Shown here: positions 6,040 through 11,993 of the stretch, piece after piece | Layout of the letters: each line of letters opens with the position of its first letter | How positions within the stretch are numbered: the stretch's first letter is position 1 | Assembly: GCA_964400105.1 (NCBI GenBank) | Contig: CAYNTG010000073.1 | Location: 1 to 11,993 of the forward strand | Length of the DNA stretch: 11,993 nucleotides | Direction of reading: 5' to 3' | DNA from: CAYNTG01 sp964400105 | GTDB taxonomy: Bacteria > UBP14 > UBA6098 | Made by a program: the position numbers and the translations under genes | The notes under the pieces: generated by a model | Database searches by the model: none | Told to the model about the DNA's origin: nothing | What the model saw: only the letters and a program-made list of their open reading frames with translations

Positions 6040-6606
6040 ATGAGTAATAACGAAAAGCTGCCGAGAGCACGTTTCTGCGCATCGTGTGGAGCGAGAACCG
6101 AATGGACGATTCGCGCCGGCGACCATTGCCCGGTGGAGCTTTGCCCGGTTTGTGGATCGGTTTTTTTCAGAAACAGCGTTCCATGTGCGGGAGCTTTGAT
6201 AGTGGAAGATAATAGGCTGTTGCTGATCCGTCGCACGATCGAGCCTTTTCGCGGTTTTTGGGATGTTCCGGGTGGTTTTCTCGAGGAGGGAGAGCATCCG
6301 GTGGAAGGCGCAGTGCGCGAAACGATGGAGGAGACCGGCCTTAAGGTTCGTCCTGAGCGATTTATTGGGATTTATATCGACAGATATTGCGGTGATGGTA
6401 GTTGCACGACGCTGAATATTTATTATCTTTGTTCCGTCGAGAGCGGCGAGCCGCAGCCTCTGGATGAGGCGGACAAGGTCGAATGGTTTCCAATCGATTT
6501 GCTTCCGGAGAGGATCGCCTTTCCGGATCATGTGATGAATGTCCTAATCGATTTGAAAGATAGTTTAAACGTAGGTTTTGAAGGAAAGGGCAGATGCGTA
6601 TTCTGA
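6040..6606 (+). CDS. Zinc-ribbon Nudix hydrolase
   Basis: 188 residues from the ATG at 6040. A zinc-ribbon-like N-terminus has C13xxC16 and C35xxC38 (CASCG, CPVCG), followed by a complete Nudix box at 79-101: G79-x5-E85-x7-R93E94-x2-E97E98-x-G100-L101, in GGFLEEGEHP...RETMEETGL. The metal-binding glutamates are all present. Nudix enzymes hydrolyse nucleoside diphosphates linked to another group; a zinc ribbon plus this length recalls NudC-like NADH pyrophosphatases and ADP-ribose pyrophosphatases, but the substrate cannot be set from sequence. An in-frame ATG at 5974 would place the start inside the leader hairpin, so I prefer 6040, though its ribosome site is weak. Its 3' end overlaps the NtrC-type regulator by 13 bases, so the two are co-transcribed and probably coupled. 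Confidence 0.9.
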   Translation: MSNNEKLPRARFCASCGARTEWTIRAGDHCPVELCPVCGSVFFRNSVPCAGALIVEDNRLLLIRRTIEPFRGFWDVPGGFLEEGEHPVEGAVRETMEETGLKVRPERFIGIYIDRYCGDGSCTTLNIYYLCSVESGEPQPLDEADKVEWFPIDLLPERIAFPDHVMNVLIDLKDSLNVGFEGKGRCVF

Positions 6607-7913
6607 TAGCCGACGACGAGCCTAAGATGGGATTGATCCTCGCCTCGCGCCTCGAGGAGGACGGTTATTTTGTTAAGTCGGTCACATCCGGGGCCGACGC
6701 ACTCGAGGAGATCGTCAACGGATACGATCTGCTCATCACCGACCTTAAAATGCTCGATATGGACGGCATCGAACTTATGCGCCGCGCAAAGGGGATTTTG
6801 CCGGAGCTGCCGGTTATATTGATGACCGCTTTCGCCGGTGTGGATACGGCCGTCGCCGCGATAAAGGGAGGCGCTGAGGATTATATCGTCAAGCCGTTCG
6901 CGCTCGACGAAATGGCGATGCTCGTGTCGAAGGTGATTTCCTCGCAACGGCTTCGTGAGGAGGTTCTTTTTCGTCGTAACGCTTCCTCGGAAAATCTCTC
7001 GATCGTGGGCGATTCGGAGGCAATGAACTGCGTGATGGATATGGTTGACAAAGTCGCCCGGTCCGAGGCGACCGTTCTTATTCTCGGCGAGACCGGAACC
7101 GGCAAGGAACTTGTCGCCCGTGCTATTCACGGGCGTTCGCCGCGCGCGAACGGGCCGTTTATTCCGATAAACTGCGCTTCTCTTTCGGAATCGCTTTTGG
7201 AAAGCGAGCTTTTCGGCCATGAAAAGGGCGCTTTTACCGGGGCACATCGAGCCAAGCCCGGACGGTTCGAGCTTGCCGACGGCGGCACGTTGTTCCTTGA
7301 CGAGATAGGCGAGATCCCGCTTGGGATACAGGCGAAACTCCTTCGCGCACTTCAGGATAGCGTAATATATCGTGTCGGCGGCATCAATCCGATAAAGGTC
7401 GATATTCGCCTTCTTGCGGCGACCAACCGCGATCTTCAGAGGGCGATGGACGACGGCGATTTTCGCAAGGACCTTTTCTATCGTATCGCCGTGTTTCCAA
7501 TAGAGATTCCGCCGCTCTCGGAGCGGCGAGAAGATGTTCCGGCGCTCGCGAGGTATTTTCTCAGGAAGGCAGGATATAGCGCCGGTATTTCGAAAAAGGC
7601 CATCGATGTTCTCAGTATCGCTCGTTGGCGGGGAAATATCCGTGAGCTTTTCAATGTTCTCGAGAGAGCGACGATCCTCGCCGTCGGGAAGATTATCGAA
7701 CCTAAGCATTTTCCACCACTCGAAGATATTTCGAGAGGGACTGTCGATAGACCTGAAACCCTCGAAGATATGGAACGCGCCGCCCTCGTCGATGCTATTC
7801 GGAAGTGTGGCGGAAACAAGACGAAAGCCGCGAAAAAACTTGGAATCACTCGAAGAATGGTCTATTCCCGTATGAAGAAGCTCGATATTTCGGAAGATGA
7901 TATTGGTCTATAG
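6594..7913 (+). CDS. NtrC-family sigma-54-dependent response regulator
   Basis: 439 residues, three domains, all intact. The receiver domain (1-~115) has acidic D7/D8, phospho-acceptor D50 in LLITDLKM, T78 and K100. The AAA+ sigma-54 activation domain (~135-365) has Walker A GETGTGKE (165-172), the sigma-54 contact loop GAFTGA (212-217) and Walker B GTLFLDEIGE (231-240). The C-terminal Fis-type helix-turn-helix is at ~395-435 (GGNKTKAAKKLGITRRMVYSRMKKL). When phosphorylated, such proteins bind upstream sites and use ATP to open sigma-54 promoters. The usual WPGNVREL motif reads WRGNIREL (345-352). The ATG at 6594 follows AAGGAAAGGG and overlaps the Nudix gene. No histidine kinase is encoded in the window, so its partner and targets are unknown. 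Confidence 0.97.
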   Translation: MRILIADDEPKMGLILASRLEEDGYFVKSVTSGADALEEIVNGYDLLITDLKMLDMDGIELMRRAKGILPELPVILMTAFAGVDTAVAAIKGGAEDYIVKPFALDEMAMLVSKVISSQRLREEVLFRRNASSENLSIVGDSEAMNCVMDMVDKVARSEATVLILGETGTGKELVARAIHGRSPRANGPFIPINCASLSESLLESELFGHEKGAFTGAHRAKPGRFELADGGTLFLDEIGEIPLGIQAKLLRALQDSVIYRVGGINPIKVDIRLLAATNRDLQRAMDDGDFRKDLFYRIAVFPIEIPPLSERREDVPALARYFLRKAGYSAGISKKAIDVLSIARWRGNIRELFNVLERATILAVGKIIEPKHFPPLEDISRGTVDRPETLEDMERAALVDAIRKCGGNKTKAAKKLGITRRMVYSRMKKLDISEDDIGL

Positions 7914-7961
7914 CATTGTTTATCGTTGTTAATTAAATAAGCGAAAGAATGTCAAAATCGC

Positions 7962-7983
7962 CCGCTATGGCATACCGTAGCGG
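7962..7983. repeat. REP-like hairpin CCGCTATGG/CCGTAGCGG
   Basis: A 9-bp stem with one wobble pair and a CATA loop, 49 bases after the NtrC-type gene. It has no T-run after it, so it is more like a dispersed extragenic palindrome or an mRNA 3' end stabiliser than an intrinsic terminator. Confidence 0.45.
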
Positions 7984-8169
7984 TGCAATCTGTTGGTAGG
8001 GGGGGGGTCTGCTGACCAAATGGTAATACGGCTCGTAGAGAAAGTTTCACGGAAGCGAATCTCGAATGGCGCGGTGGTTAAGCTCTATCGTTATCGACTT
8101 CGGCTCCGGCCCTTCCGGTGCTGTTCCGATAACAATGGTTTTACCGGACAATTTTTTGTAAATTACGGC

Positions 8170-8198
8170 TTGACGATAGATTTTGATTAACCTATATT
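8170..8198 (+). promoter_or_regulatory. Sigma-70 promoter for the surface-protein locus
   Basis: TTGACG (8170-8175), a 17-base spacer, and TATATT (8193-8198) give a near-consensus sigma-70-type promoter. The start codon of the secreted protein is 43 bases beyond the -10 box, with GGAG at 8231-8234. This suggests that the right-hand surface locus is transcribed separately from the NtrC-type regulator and does not need sigma-54 here. Confidence 0.6.
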
Positions 8199-8241
8199 AG
8201 CATGAATGGGATTATGTTTTTAAGCTTTTTGGAGAATTAGA

Positions 8242-9147
8242 ATGATCCAGAATAGAAGACTTGTGATATTTGTTGTGCTATTTATGAGTGTTTTCACGGG
8301 AACTCTTTGCGCTGATTGGAGCCTGAATTGGACTGGAGAGCCGGGATTTGAAGAAGACGGTGTCCAGCCGGATAAGGCTCCAAGCGGAACCACATTCGAT
8401 TTTCGGATCAAGTTCGATCAGGGCACATCAAATATAATACCTCAATGGGTGAAACTTTTTATCGATATTGATGGAAACGGTCGTTTCGCGAAAGAGGAAA
8501 TCTTCGATACAAAGATTGACGATAACGATCCATCGATATGGAAGATTCGCAAGAGAATTAGGGTTAATACATCGAATCCACCGCATATTGCCTATTATTT
8601 CGAGGCCTTCGCCGATAACAGGATAAAGAGTAGCCAGCTCGCCTTCGGGCCGATAGTTGGAGGATTGAACCAATCGTTCGTTATCGAAGGAAAGGGGTGG
8701 TTTCTCGAGGAGGGTCTTCTTCCTATGGAGATCCGCACGATGAAAAAGCGGGACAGATTTGTTTTTATCAATACCAGCAACAATCCGCAAGCGTTGTCCA
8801 TTTCGGTGCCGAAAGATGCGCCCGGCCCGTTCTATCCCAATGAAGATAAAGATACAGACGAAGCCAATTCTTATGTGATCAGTGCCATTGTCACGAAAAC
8901 GGATCACCAGTATGTCGATCATGAGGAGTTCAACACGAACGGTTCTGAGGATGTGATCACATACGATCCAAAACGTGCGAAGGACGATGTTTTCGGCACG
9001 GATCAGGAAAACGCTGGAGCCAAGATTATGCCCGGCGAGTCTGTGGCGATATGGCTTCAACTTAGGGCGCCTGCTTTTGCGGTTGGCATTAATGCCACCG
9101 ATGAGCAGTGGATATATATTAAAATCGAGGTTTCACAAGCAAATTAA
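8242..9147 (+). CDS. Secreted beta-rich protein with calcium-loop-like motif
   Basis: 301 residues with a clear signal peptide (1-~24, IQNRRLVIFVVLFMSVFTGTLCA|DW). The mature protein opens with WSLNWTGEPGFEEDGVQPDKAPSGTTFDFRI, a lead-in of the kind I associate with secreted beta-sandwich modules in uncultured bacteria. Residues 75-86 read DIDGNGRFAKEE, with D75, D77, N79, G80 and E86 in the spacing of an EF-hand/dockerin-type calcium loop. Further on the protein is strand-rich and acidic (PNEDKDTDEANS) with no membrane anchor, and it ends in a strand (EQWIYIKIEV). No enzyme motif is visible. The ATG is supported by GGAG seven bases upstream. It lies upstream of the repeat fibre gene on the same strand and may belong to the same surface structure. 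Function unknown. Confidence 0.75.
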   Translation: MIQNRRLVIFVVLFMSVFTGTLCADWSLNWTGEPGFEEDGVQPDKAPSGTTFDFRIKFDQGTSNIIPQWVKLFIDIDGNGRFAKEEIFDTKIDDNDPSIWKIRKRIRVNTSNPPHIAYYFEAFADNRIKSSQLAFGPIVGGLNQSFVIEGKGWFLEEGLLPMEIRTMKKRDRFVFINTSNNPQALSISVPKDAPGPFYPNEDKDTDEANSYVISAIVTKTDHQYVDHEEFNTNGSEDVITYDPKRAKDDVFGTDQENAGAKIMPGESVAIWLQLRAPAFAVGINATDEQWIYIKIEVSQAN

Positions 9148-9166
9148 AGGACTGCAGGGAGTTTAT

Positions 9167-9229
9167 ATGGAATTAATAGCTATTGCTTACCCAAAAGATT
9201 TTACCTTTGTGCACCTAAGAATTCTTTGA
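9167..9229 (+). CDS. Possible 20-residue leader peptide
   Basis: A short frame between the two secreted-protein genes begins with ATG at 9167 after AGGGAG at good spacing and ends at TGA 9227-9229. The stop codon touches the 5' arm of a hairpin (9229-9246). Short peptide plus hairpin is the layout of a translated leader that could influence expression of the fibre gene 107 bases further on. The peptide has no obvious run of one amino acid, so classical attenuation is not indicated. It may simply be a chance frame. Confidence 0.22.
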   Translation: MELIAIAYPKDFTFVHLRIL

Positions 9230-9246
9230 AGAACCGAGAGGTTCTT
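9229..9246 (+). terminator. Hairpin AAGAACC-GAGA-GGTTCTT in front of fibre gene
   Basis: A 7-bp perfect stem closed by a GAGA (GNRA-type) tetraloop, extendable outward by a G-C pair (9228/9247) and wobble pairs. GAGGTTCTT is repeated directly at 9238-9246 and 9248-9256. A run of six T follows at 9266-9271, about 19 bases after the stem, too far for a canonical intrinsic terminator. It could be a partial terminator, a processing site or a leader structure. Confidence 0.35.
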
Positions 9247-9336
9247 CGAGGTTCTTTGCGTGTAGTTTTTTATCCATGAAAGGTGGTTTAATGTGAATAA
9301 TTACAATCTGAAACTCTATAAATTACAGGAGGAACG

Positions 9337-11594
9337 ATGGGAAAATTGAAAATTATCCTCATCCTGACGGTGCTGCCGGTTGTGGCGTTGTTGGCTTTCC
9401 CCTATTCGATCGGGTATCAAGGTAAACTTACCGATCCATATGGGGTAGCCATCAACGACACGGTCGAAGTTGGTTTTTCCATTTGGAATTCCGTTACGGC
9501 GGGAGATTCCCTTTGGGGAGAGATTGACACCGTTCAAGCGATAAAAGGACTTTTCGATGCTGTTTTAGGCGACGAAGTCCCTATAACGGTCGATTTTTCA
9601 GGGATGAAATGGATCCAGATCATAATCGCTGGAGAGGTTCTTATTCCACGCCAACAGCTTAACGGGGTGCCGGTTGCTATTTATGCAAATTATGCCGACA
9701 GCCTAGTTGGTGGTGTAATCGTGGATCACAACGATATGGATGGACTTCAGGGAGGAGATGTGTTGAGTGGTGAATTCTACCATCTGACTTTCTTGGAGTA
9801 TAGCAATTTACACGCTTCCGGTTCGGATAATCAGAATATTTTCGAGTCGATAACGGATGGTTCTGCGACATACACAGCCGCCTCCGAGCACGATGCAATA
9901 ACATTCCGTGGCGTAGGTGGTGCTGCGGTTGTTGTCGATGATATTACCGGAACGGTTATTATCGACGCTTCGACCTCAGGCGATAACTGGGGAACTCAGG
10001 TTGCTCTCACCGATGCTACAATCACCGGCGACGGCGACGCAACAGCGCTTTCGGTCAACTGGGGCAGCGTAACCCAGCACAGCGATGTAACCGACGATGG
10101 TAGCGGCGCGATTATCACCGATGCTGAAAGAGCCGGTCTCCATGATTCGGGCAGCGATAATCAGAATCTTTTCTCGAATGTTACCGACGGCACGAACACT
10201 TATACGGCTTTGAGCCAAACCGACCCGATTACATTTACCGGTTCGGGCGGCGCGGTCGTAACGGTCGATGCTTTGACCGGCGAGGTTACTATCGACGCTT
10301 CGACCTCAGGCGATGACTGGGGAACTCAGGTTGCTCTCACCGATGCTACAATCACCGGCGACGGCGACGCNNNNNNNNNNNNNNNNNNNNNNNNNNNNNN
10401 NNNNNNNNNNNNNNNNNNNNNNNNNNNNNNNNNNNNNNNNNNNNNNNNNNNNNNNNNNNNNNNNNNNNNNACTGGGGAACTCAGGTTGCTCTCACCGATG
10501 CTACAATCACCGGCGACGGCGACGCAACAGCGCTTTCGGTCAACTGGGGCAGCGTAACCCAGCACAGCGATGTAACCGACGATGGTAGCGGCGCGATTAT
10601 CACCGATGCTGAAAGAGCCGGTCTCCATGATTCGGGCAGCGATAATCAGAATCTTTTCTCGAATGTTACCGACGGCACGAACACTTATACGGCTTTGAGC
10701 CAAACCGACCCGATTACATTTACCGGTTCGGGCGGCGCGGTCGTAACAGTCGATGCTTTGACCGGCGAGGTTACTATCGACGCTTCGACCTCAGGCGACA
10801 ACTGGGGAACTCAGGTTGTTGAAACCGAACCCACATTGTTTGGAGAGGGAACCCTAATCTCTCCACTCGATATAAATTGGGGTAGTGTTACACAGCACCT
10901 CGATGTAACCGATGCTGGTAGCGGACTGATAATCACCGGTGCCGAGCGAACACAGATCGCAACCAATGCTACGAATATCGGCGATCTGACATACACCGAT
11001 GATAATTATGTCACCGACGGCGAGCCGTTGACAGCTTCTATCGATGCACTCGATCAGGCGGTCGCGGATATCGAAGCCGGAACGTCCGATTCTTATATCC
11101 AAAATCAGGATGCCTCGGCACAGACTGCGGATTTCTGGATTGCCGGTGATGGTGAGATCGACGGCGATTTGACTGTCGGCAATATCATTGGGCAAGGTTT
11201 CGATCATGGAACCGTCTCTCCGGTCGTGTCGATCAGCAGCACCTCGACGCCGGTAATCCTTACGGAGATTACTTATATCTCGGCGGGTCCCGGCTCGGAG
11301 ATTCATCTCTCATTTGCTGGCACGTTCGACGACAAGGGCGGACAGGACGGTGCTTATGTCAACGTCGAGCTTGTGCGCGATCCGGGAACGCCCGGTGAAA
11401 CGACGATCTCGCAGGTTAGCGTGAGCATCTATTCATCGACCGTTCATCAGATGCAAAATGTGTCGATCAACGGATACGATGTTCCTCTTGCTGGAAGCCA
11501 TACATATGCCGTTCGAGCGGTAGTCGAGAAGGAACCATATACATCCGGGCGCTGCCTCAACGGTGTGTTGCAGCTTGCAGAGATTAAGGAGTAA
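9337..11594 (+). CDS. Secreted repeat fibre protein (frame broken only by assembly gap)
   Basis: ATG at 9337 with AGGAGG upstream. Signal peptide 1-~20, then a domain (~24-115) with YQGKLTDPYGVAINDTVEVGF, LWGE, GLFDAVLG and PRQQLNGVPVAIYA, a module I recall from many secreted proteins of FCB-group and candidate-phylum bacteria. Residues ~130-160 (MDGLQGGDVLSGEFYHLT...EYSNLH) resemble the GLQGG..GEYYHLT..E segment seen in phage tail fibres. Then come 110-residue, Gly/Asp/Thr-rich tandem repeats and a C-terminal beta-sandwich-like domain (about 11200-11594), probably trimeric. The frame after the N gap (10371-10470) differs from that before it, but the gap length is nominal; merging the identical 55-base flanks gives one open frame of about 700 codons. 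A surface adhesin or fibre is likely; binding target unknown. Confidence 0.8.
9799..9985 (+). repeat. Degenerate 5' half-copy of the 330-bp repeat
   Basis: This stretch aligns in exact 330-base register with the second half of the first full unit (for example GATAATCAGAAT at 9826 and 10156). At protein level SNLHASGSDNQNIF parallels AGLHDSGSDNQNLF. It has diverged over most of its length, but its last 24 bases (9961-9984) are identical to the end of the full unit, which hints at recent gene conversion. Confidence 0.75.
9986..10800 (+). repeat. Tandem array of near-identical 330-bp units
   Basis: Full units span 9986-10315 and 10471-10800, with a truncated unit at 10316-10370 running into the gap. 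All begin ACTGGGGAACTCAGG. The two full units differ at only three positions that I could find (10263/10748, 10314/10799, 10315/10800). Each encodes 110 residues including WGTQVALTDATITGDGD, VNWGSVTQHSDV, TDAERAGLHDSGSDNQNLF and DALTGEVTIDASTSGD. Since 330 is a multiple of three, unit gain or loss keeps the frame. The true copy number is unresolved because of the gap; at least two full units must exist. Confidence 0.93.
10371..10470. other. Assembly gap of 100 N inside the repeat array
   Basis: Exactly 100 N separate two copies of the same 55-base sequence (10316-10370 and 10471-10525). This is what contig ends that overlap by an assembly k-mer look like when joined by a scaffolder with a default gap. 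Removing 155 bases (the gap plus one duplicate flank) restores the reading frame. The real sequence may contain any number of additional 330-bp units. Confidence 0.95.
10801..10962 (+). repeat. Degenerate 3' half-copy of the repeat
   Basis: After the last full unit the first half of the unit is repeated in diverged form: WGTQVVETEPTLFGEGT parallels WGTQVALTDATITGDGD, and INWGSVTQHLDVTDAGSGLIITGAER parallels the corresponding unit segment. Homology then fades into unique sequence leading to the C-terminal domain. Confidence 0.7.
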
Positions 11595-11662
11595 TTATGA
11601 AATCAAAAAATCATATAAACGAAAATAAGATTGGAAAATCTTCTCAAACAAGGAGGAAAGAA

Positions 11663-11993
11663 ATGAAAAAGGGTAGTATCTTGGTTCTTATTGTGGTGTT
11701 GGCGGGACTTCTTTTCGCACAAGCTGCAATAGCAGAGGTGTTGTTCAAGTTTCCGGTAGTAGCCAACGCGGCGTTGGATGTCGGGACAGTTGTTAAACTT
11801 AACCCGACAACCGATCAACTTGTGAGAGCAACCTCGCCCGACCGGGACATCGTCGGAGTCGTTGTCGGTTACGAATTCGAAGGCACGACGGATTACGTTC
11901 TGGTAGCGTCGTCGGGTCAGTATCAGGTTAAGGTATCCGCTGCGGTCGCTGCCGGCGACAGGCTTACCATATCTGGTGCATCCGGTTCTGCGA
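11663..11993 (+). CDS. Small secreted protein, partial at window edge
   Basis: Open to the end of the window (110 codons visible). The ATG at 11663 follows AGGAGG at ideal spacing and gives a textbook signal peptide (KKGSILVLIVVLAGLLFAQAAIA|EV). An in-frame ATG at 11597, with AAGGAG directly after the fibre gene, would add 22 polar residues (Lys/Asn-rich) in front of it and is a less likely alternative. The mature part (FPVVANAALDVGTVVKLN, then DIVGVVVGYEFEGTTDYVLV, then YQVKVSAAVAAGDRLTISG) is a small all-beta domain of a type I associate with surface or phage-decoration proteins (valine-rich, ..VGDVV.., ..AGDRL..). It follows the fibre gene after a 68-base gap, or 2 bases with the earlier start, so the two are probably in one operon. 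Function unknown. Confidence 0.7.
   Translation, partial: MKKGSILVLIVVLAGLLFAQAAIAEVLFKFPVVANAALDVGTVVKLNPTTDQLVRATSPDRDIVGVVVGYEFEGTTDYVLVASSGQYQVKVSAAVAAGDRLTISGASGSA

Larger units (their letters stand above)
7914..8241. other. Intergenic region with hairpin, G-run and promoter
   Basis: 328 bases without a credible gene. Contents are a hairpin at 7962-7983, a run of nine G at 7999-8007, and a good sigma-70 promoter at 8170-8198 that drives the next gene. A 65-codon frame across 7993-8190 starts at a TTG with no ribosome site, is Arg-rich and resembles nothing known, so I do not call it. No obvious intrinsic terminator follows the NtrC-type gene. Confidence 0.6.

Noticed and set aside
6528..7709. 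Long open frame (393 codons) on the minus strand
   Set aside because: It is antisense to the NtrC-type regulator, whose domains are unmistakable; the antisense product has no recognisable motif.
7999..8013. Possible sigma-54 promoter (GG-N10-GC) made from the G-run
   Set aside because: The match comes from homopolymer G plus TGC and lacks the CAC of the -24 box; the strong sigma-70 promoter at 8170-8198 explains the gene better.
8067..8083. TGGCGCG...GC as a sigma-54 promoter
   Set aside because: Spacing between GG and GC is 12 rather than 10, which the holoenzyme does not tolerate.
7993..8190. 65-codon frame in the intergenic region
   Set aside because: TTG start without a ribosome site, Arg-rich composition, and it ends inside the promoter for the next gene.
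10313..10703. Apparent separate genes starting or ending in the N gap, on both strands
   Set aside because: They arise from the arbitrary gap length and from shadow frames of the repeat unit.
9986..10800. CRISPR-like repeat array
   Set aside because: Units are 330 bp, contiguous, coding and without spacers, so this is a protein-coding tandem repeat.
1..11993. tRNA, rRNA or insertion-sequence genes
   Set aside because: I found no cloverleaf, rRNA core sequence or transposase motif on either strand.

Overview
The window looks like metagenome-assembled DNA from an uncultured Gram-negative bacterium, most plausibly of the FCB group or a neighbouring candidate phylum. The clues are a PorV/PorQ-like outer-membrane protein, an exported YidD-like protein beside TPR lipid-embedded proteins, a secreted fibre protein whose N-terminal domain (YQGKLTD...PRQQL) recurs in such phyla, and a 100-N scaffold gap. 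No 16S or other phylogenetic marker is present, so this placement is inference.

Layout. Bases 1-408 hold no credible gene, only interlocking palindromes and a probable terminator for the gene to their right. Bases 409-5494 are a tightly packed minus-strand operon, read right to left: PorV/PorQ-like outer-membrane protein, exported TPR protein with a C-terminal membrane domain, exported YidD-like protein, a second TPR/membrane-domain protein, a dolichol-kinase-like membrane protein, and purH. Neighbouring genes overlap or nearly touch, so translational coupling is likely. Bases 5495-6039 are a divergent intergenic region rich in palindromes. Bases 6040-7913 (plus strand) carry a zinc-ribbon Nudix hydrolase overlapping a complete NtrC-type sigma-54 response regulator, with no histidine kinase in the window. 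Bases 7914-8241 are intergenic and end in a good sigma-70 promoter.

Bases 8242-11993 (plus strand) encode three exported proteins: a beta-rich secreted protein with a calcium-loop-like motif, a large repeat fibre protein containing nearly identical 330-bp tandem repeats, and the start of a small secreted protein cut by the window edge. The N gap lies inside the repeat array. Its flanks are an identical 55-mer, and merging them restores one reading frame, so the apparent frameshift is an assembly artefact and the true copy number is unknown.

Working picture. The left operon combines envelope proteins with two housekeeping functions (purine synthesis and lipid phosphorylation). The right side looks like a cell-surface or phage-like fibre locus that may vary by repeat number. 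The two most interesting signals are the repeat-array fibre locus and the exported YidD flanked by two TPR/membrane proteins of the same architecture.
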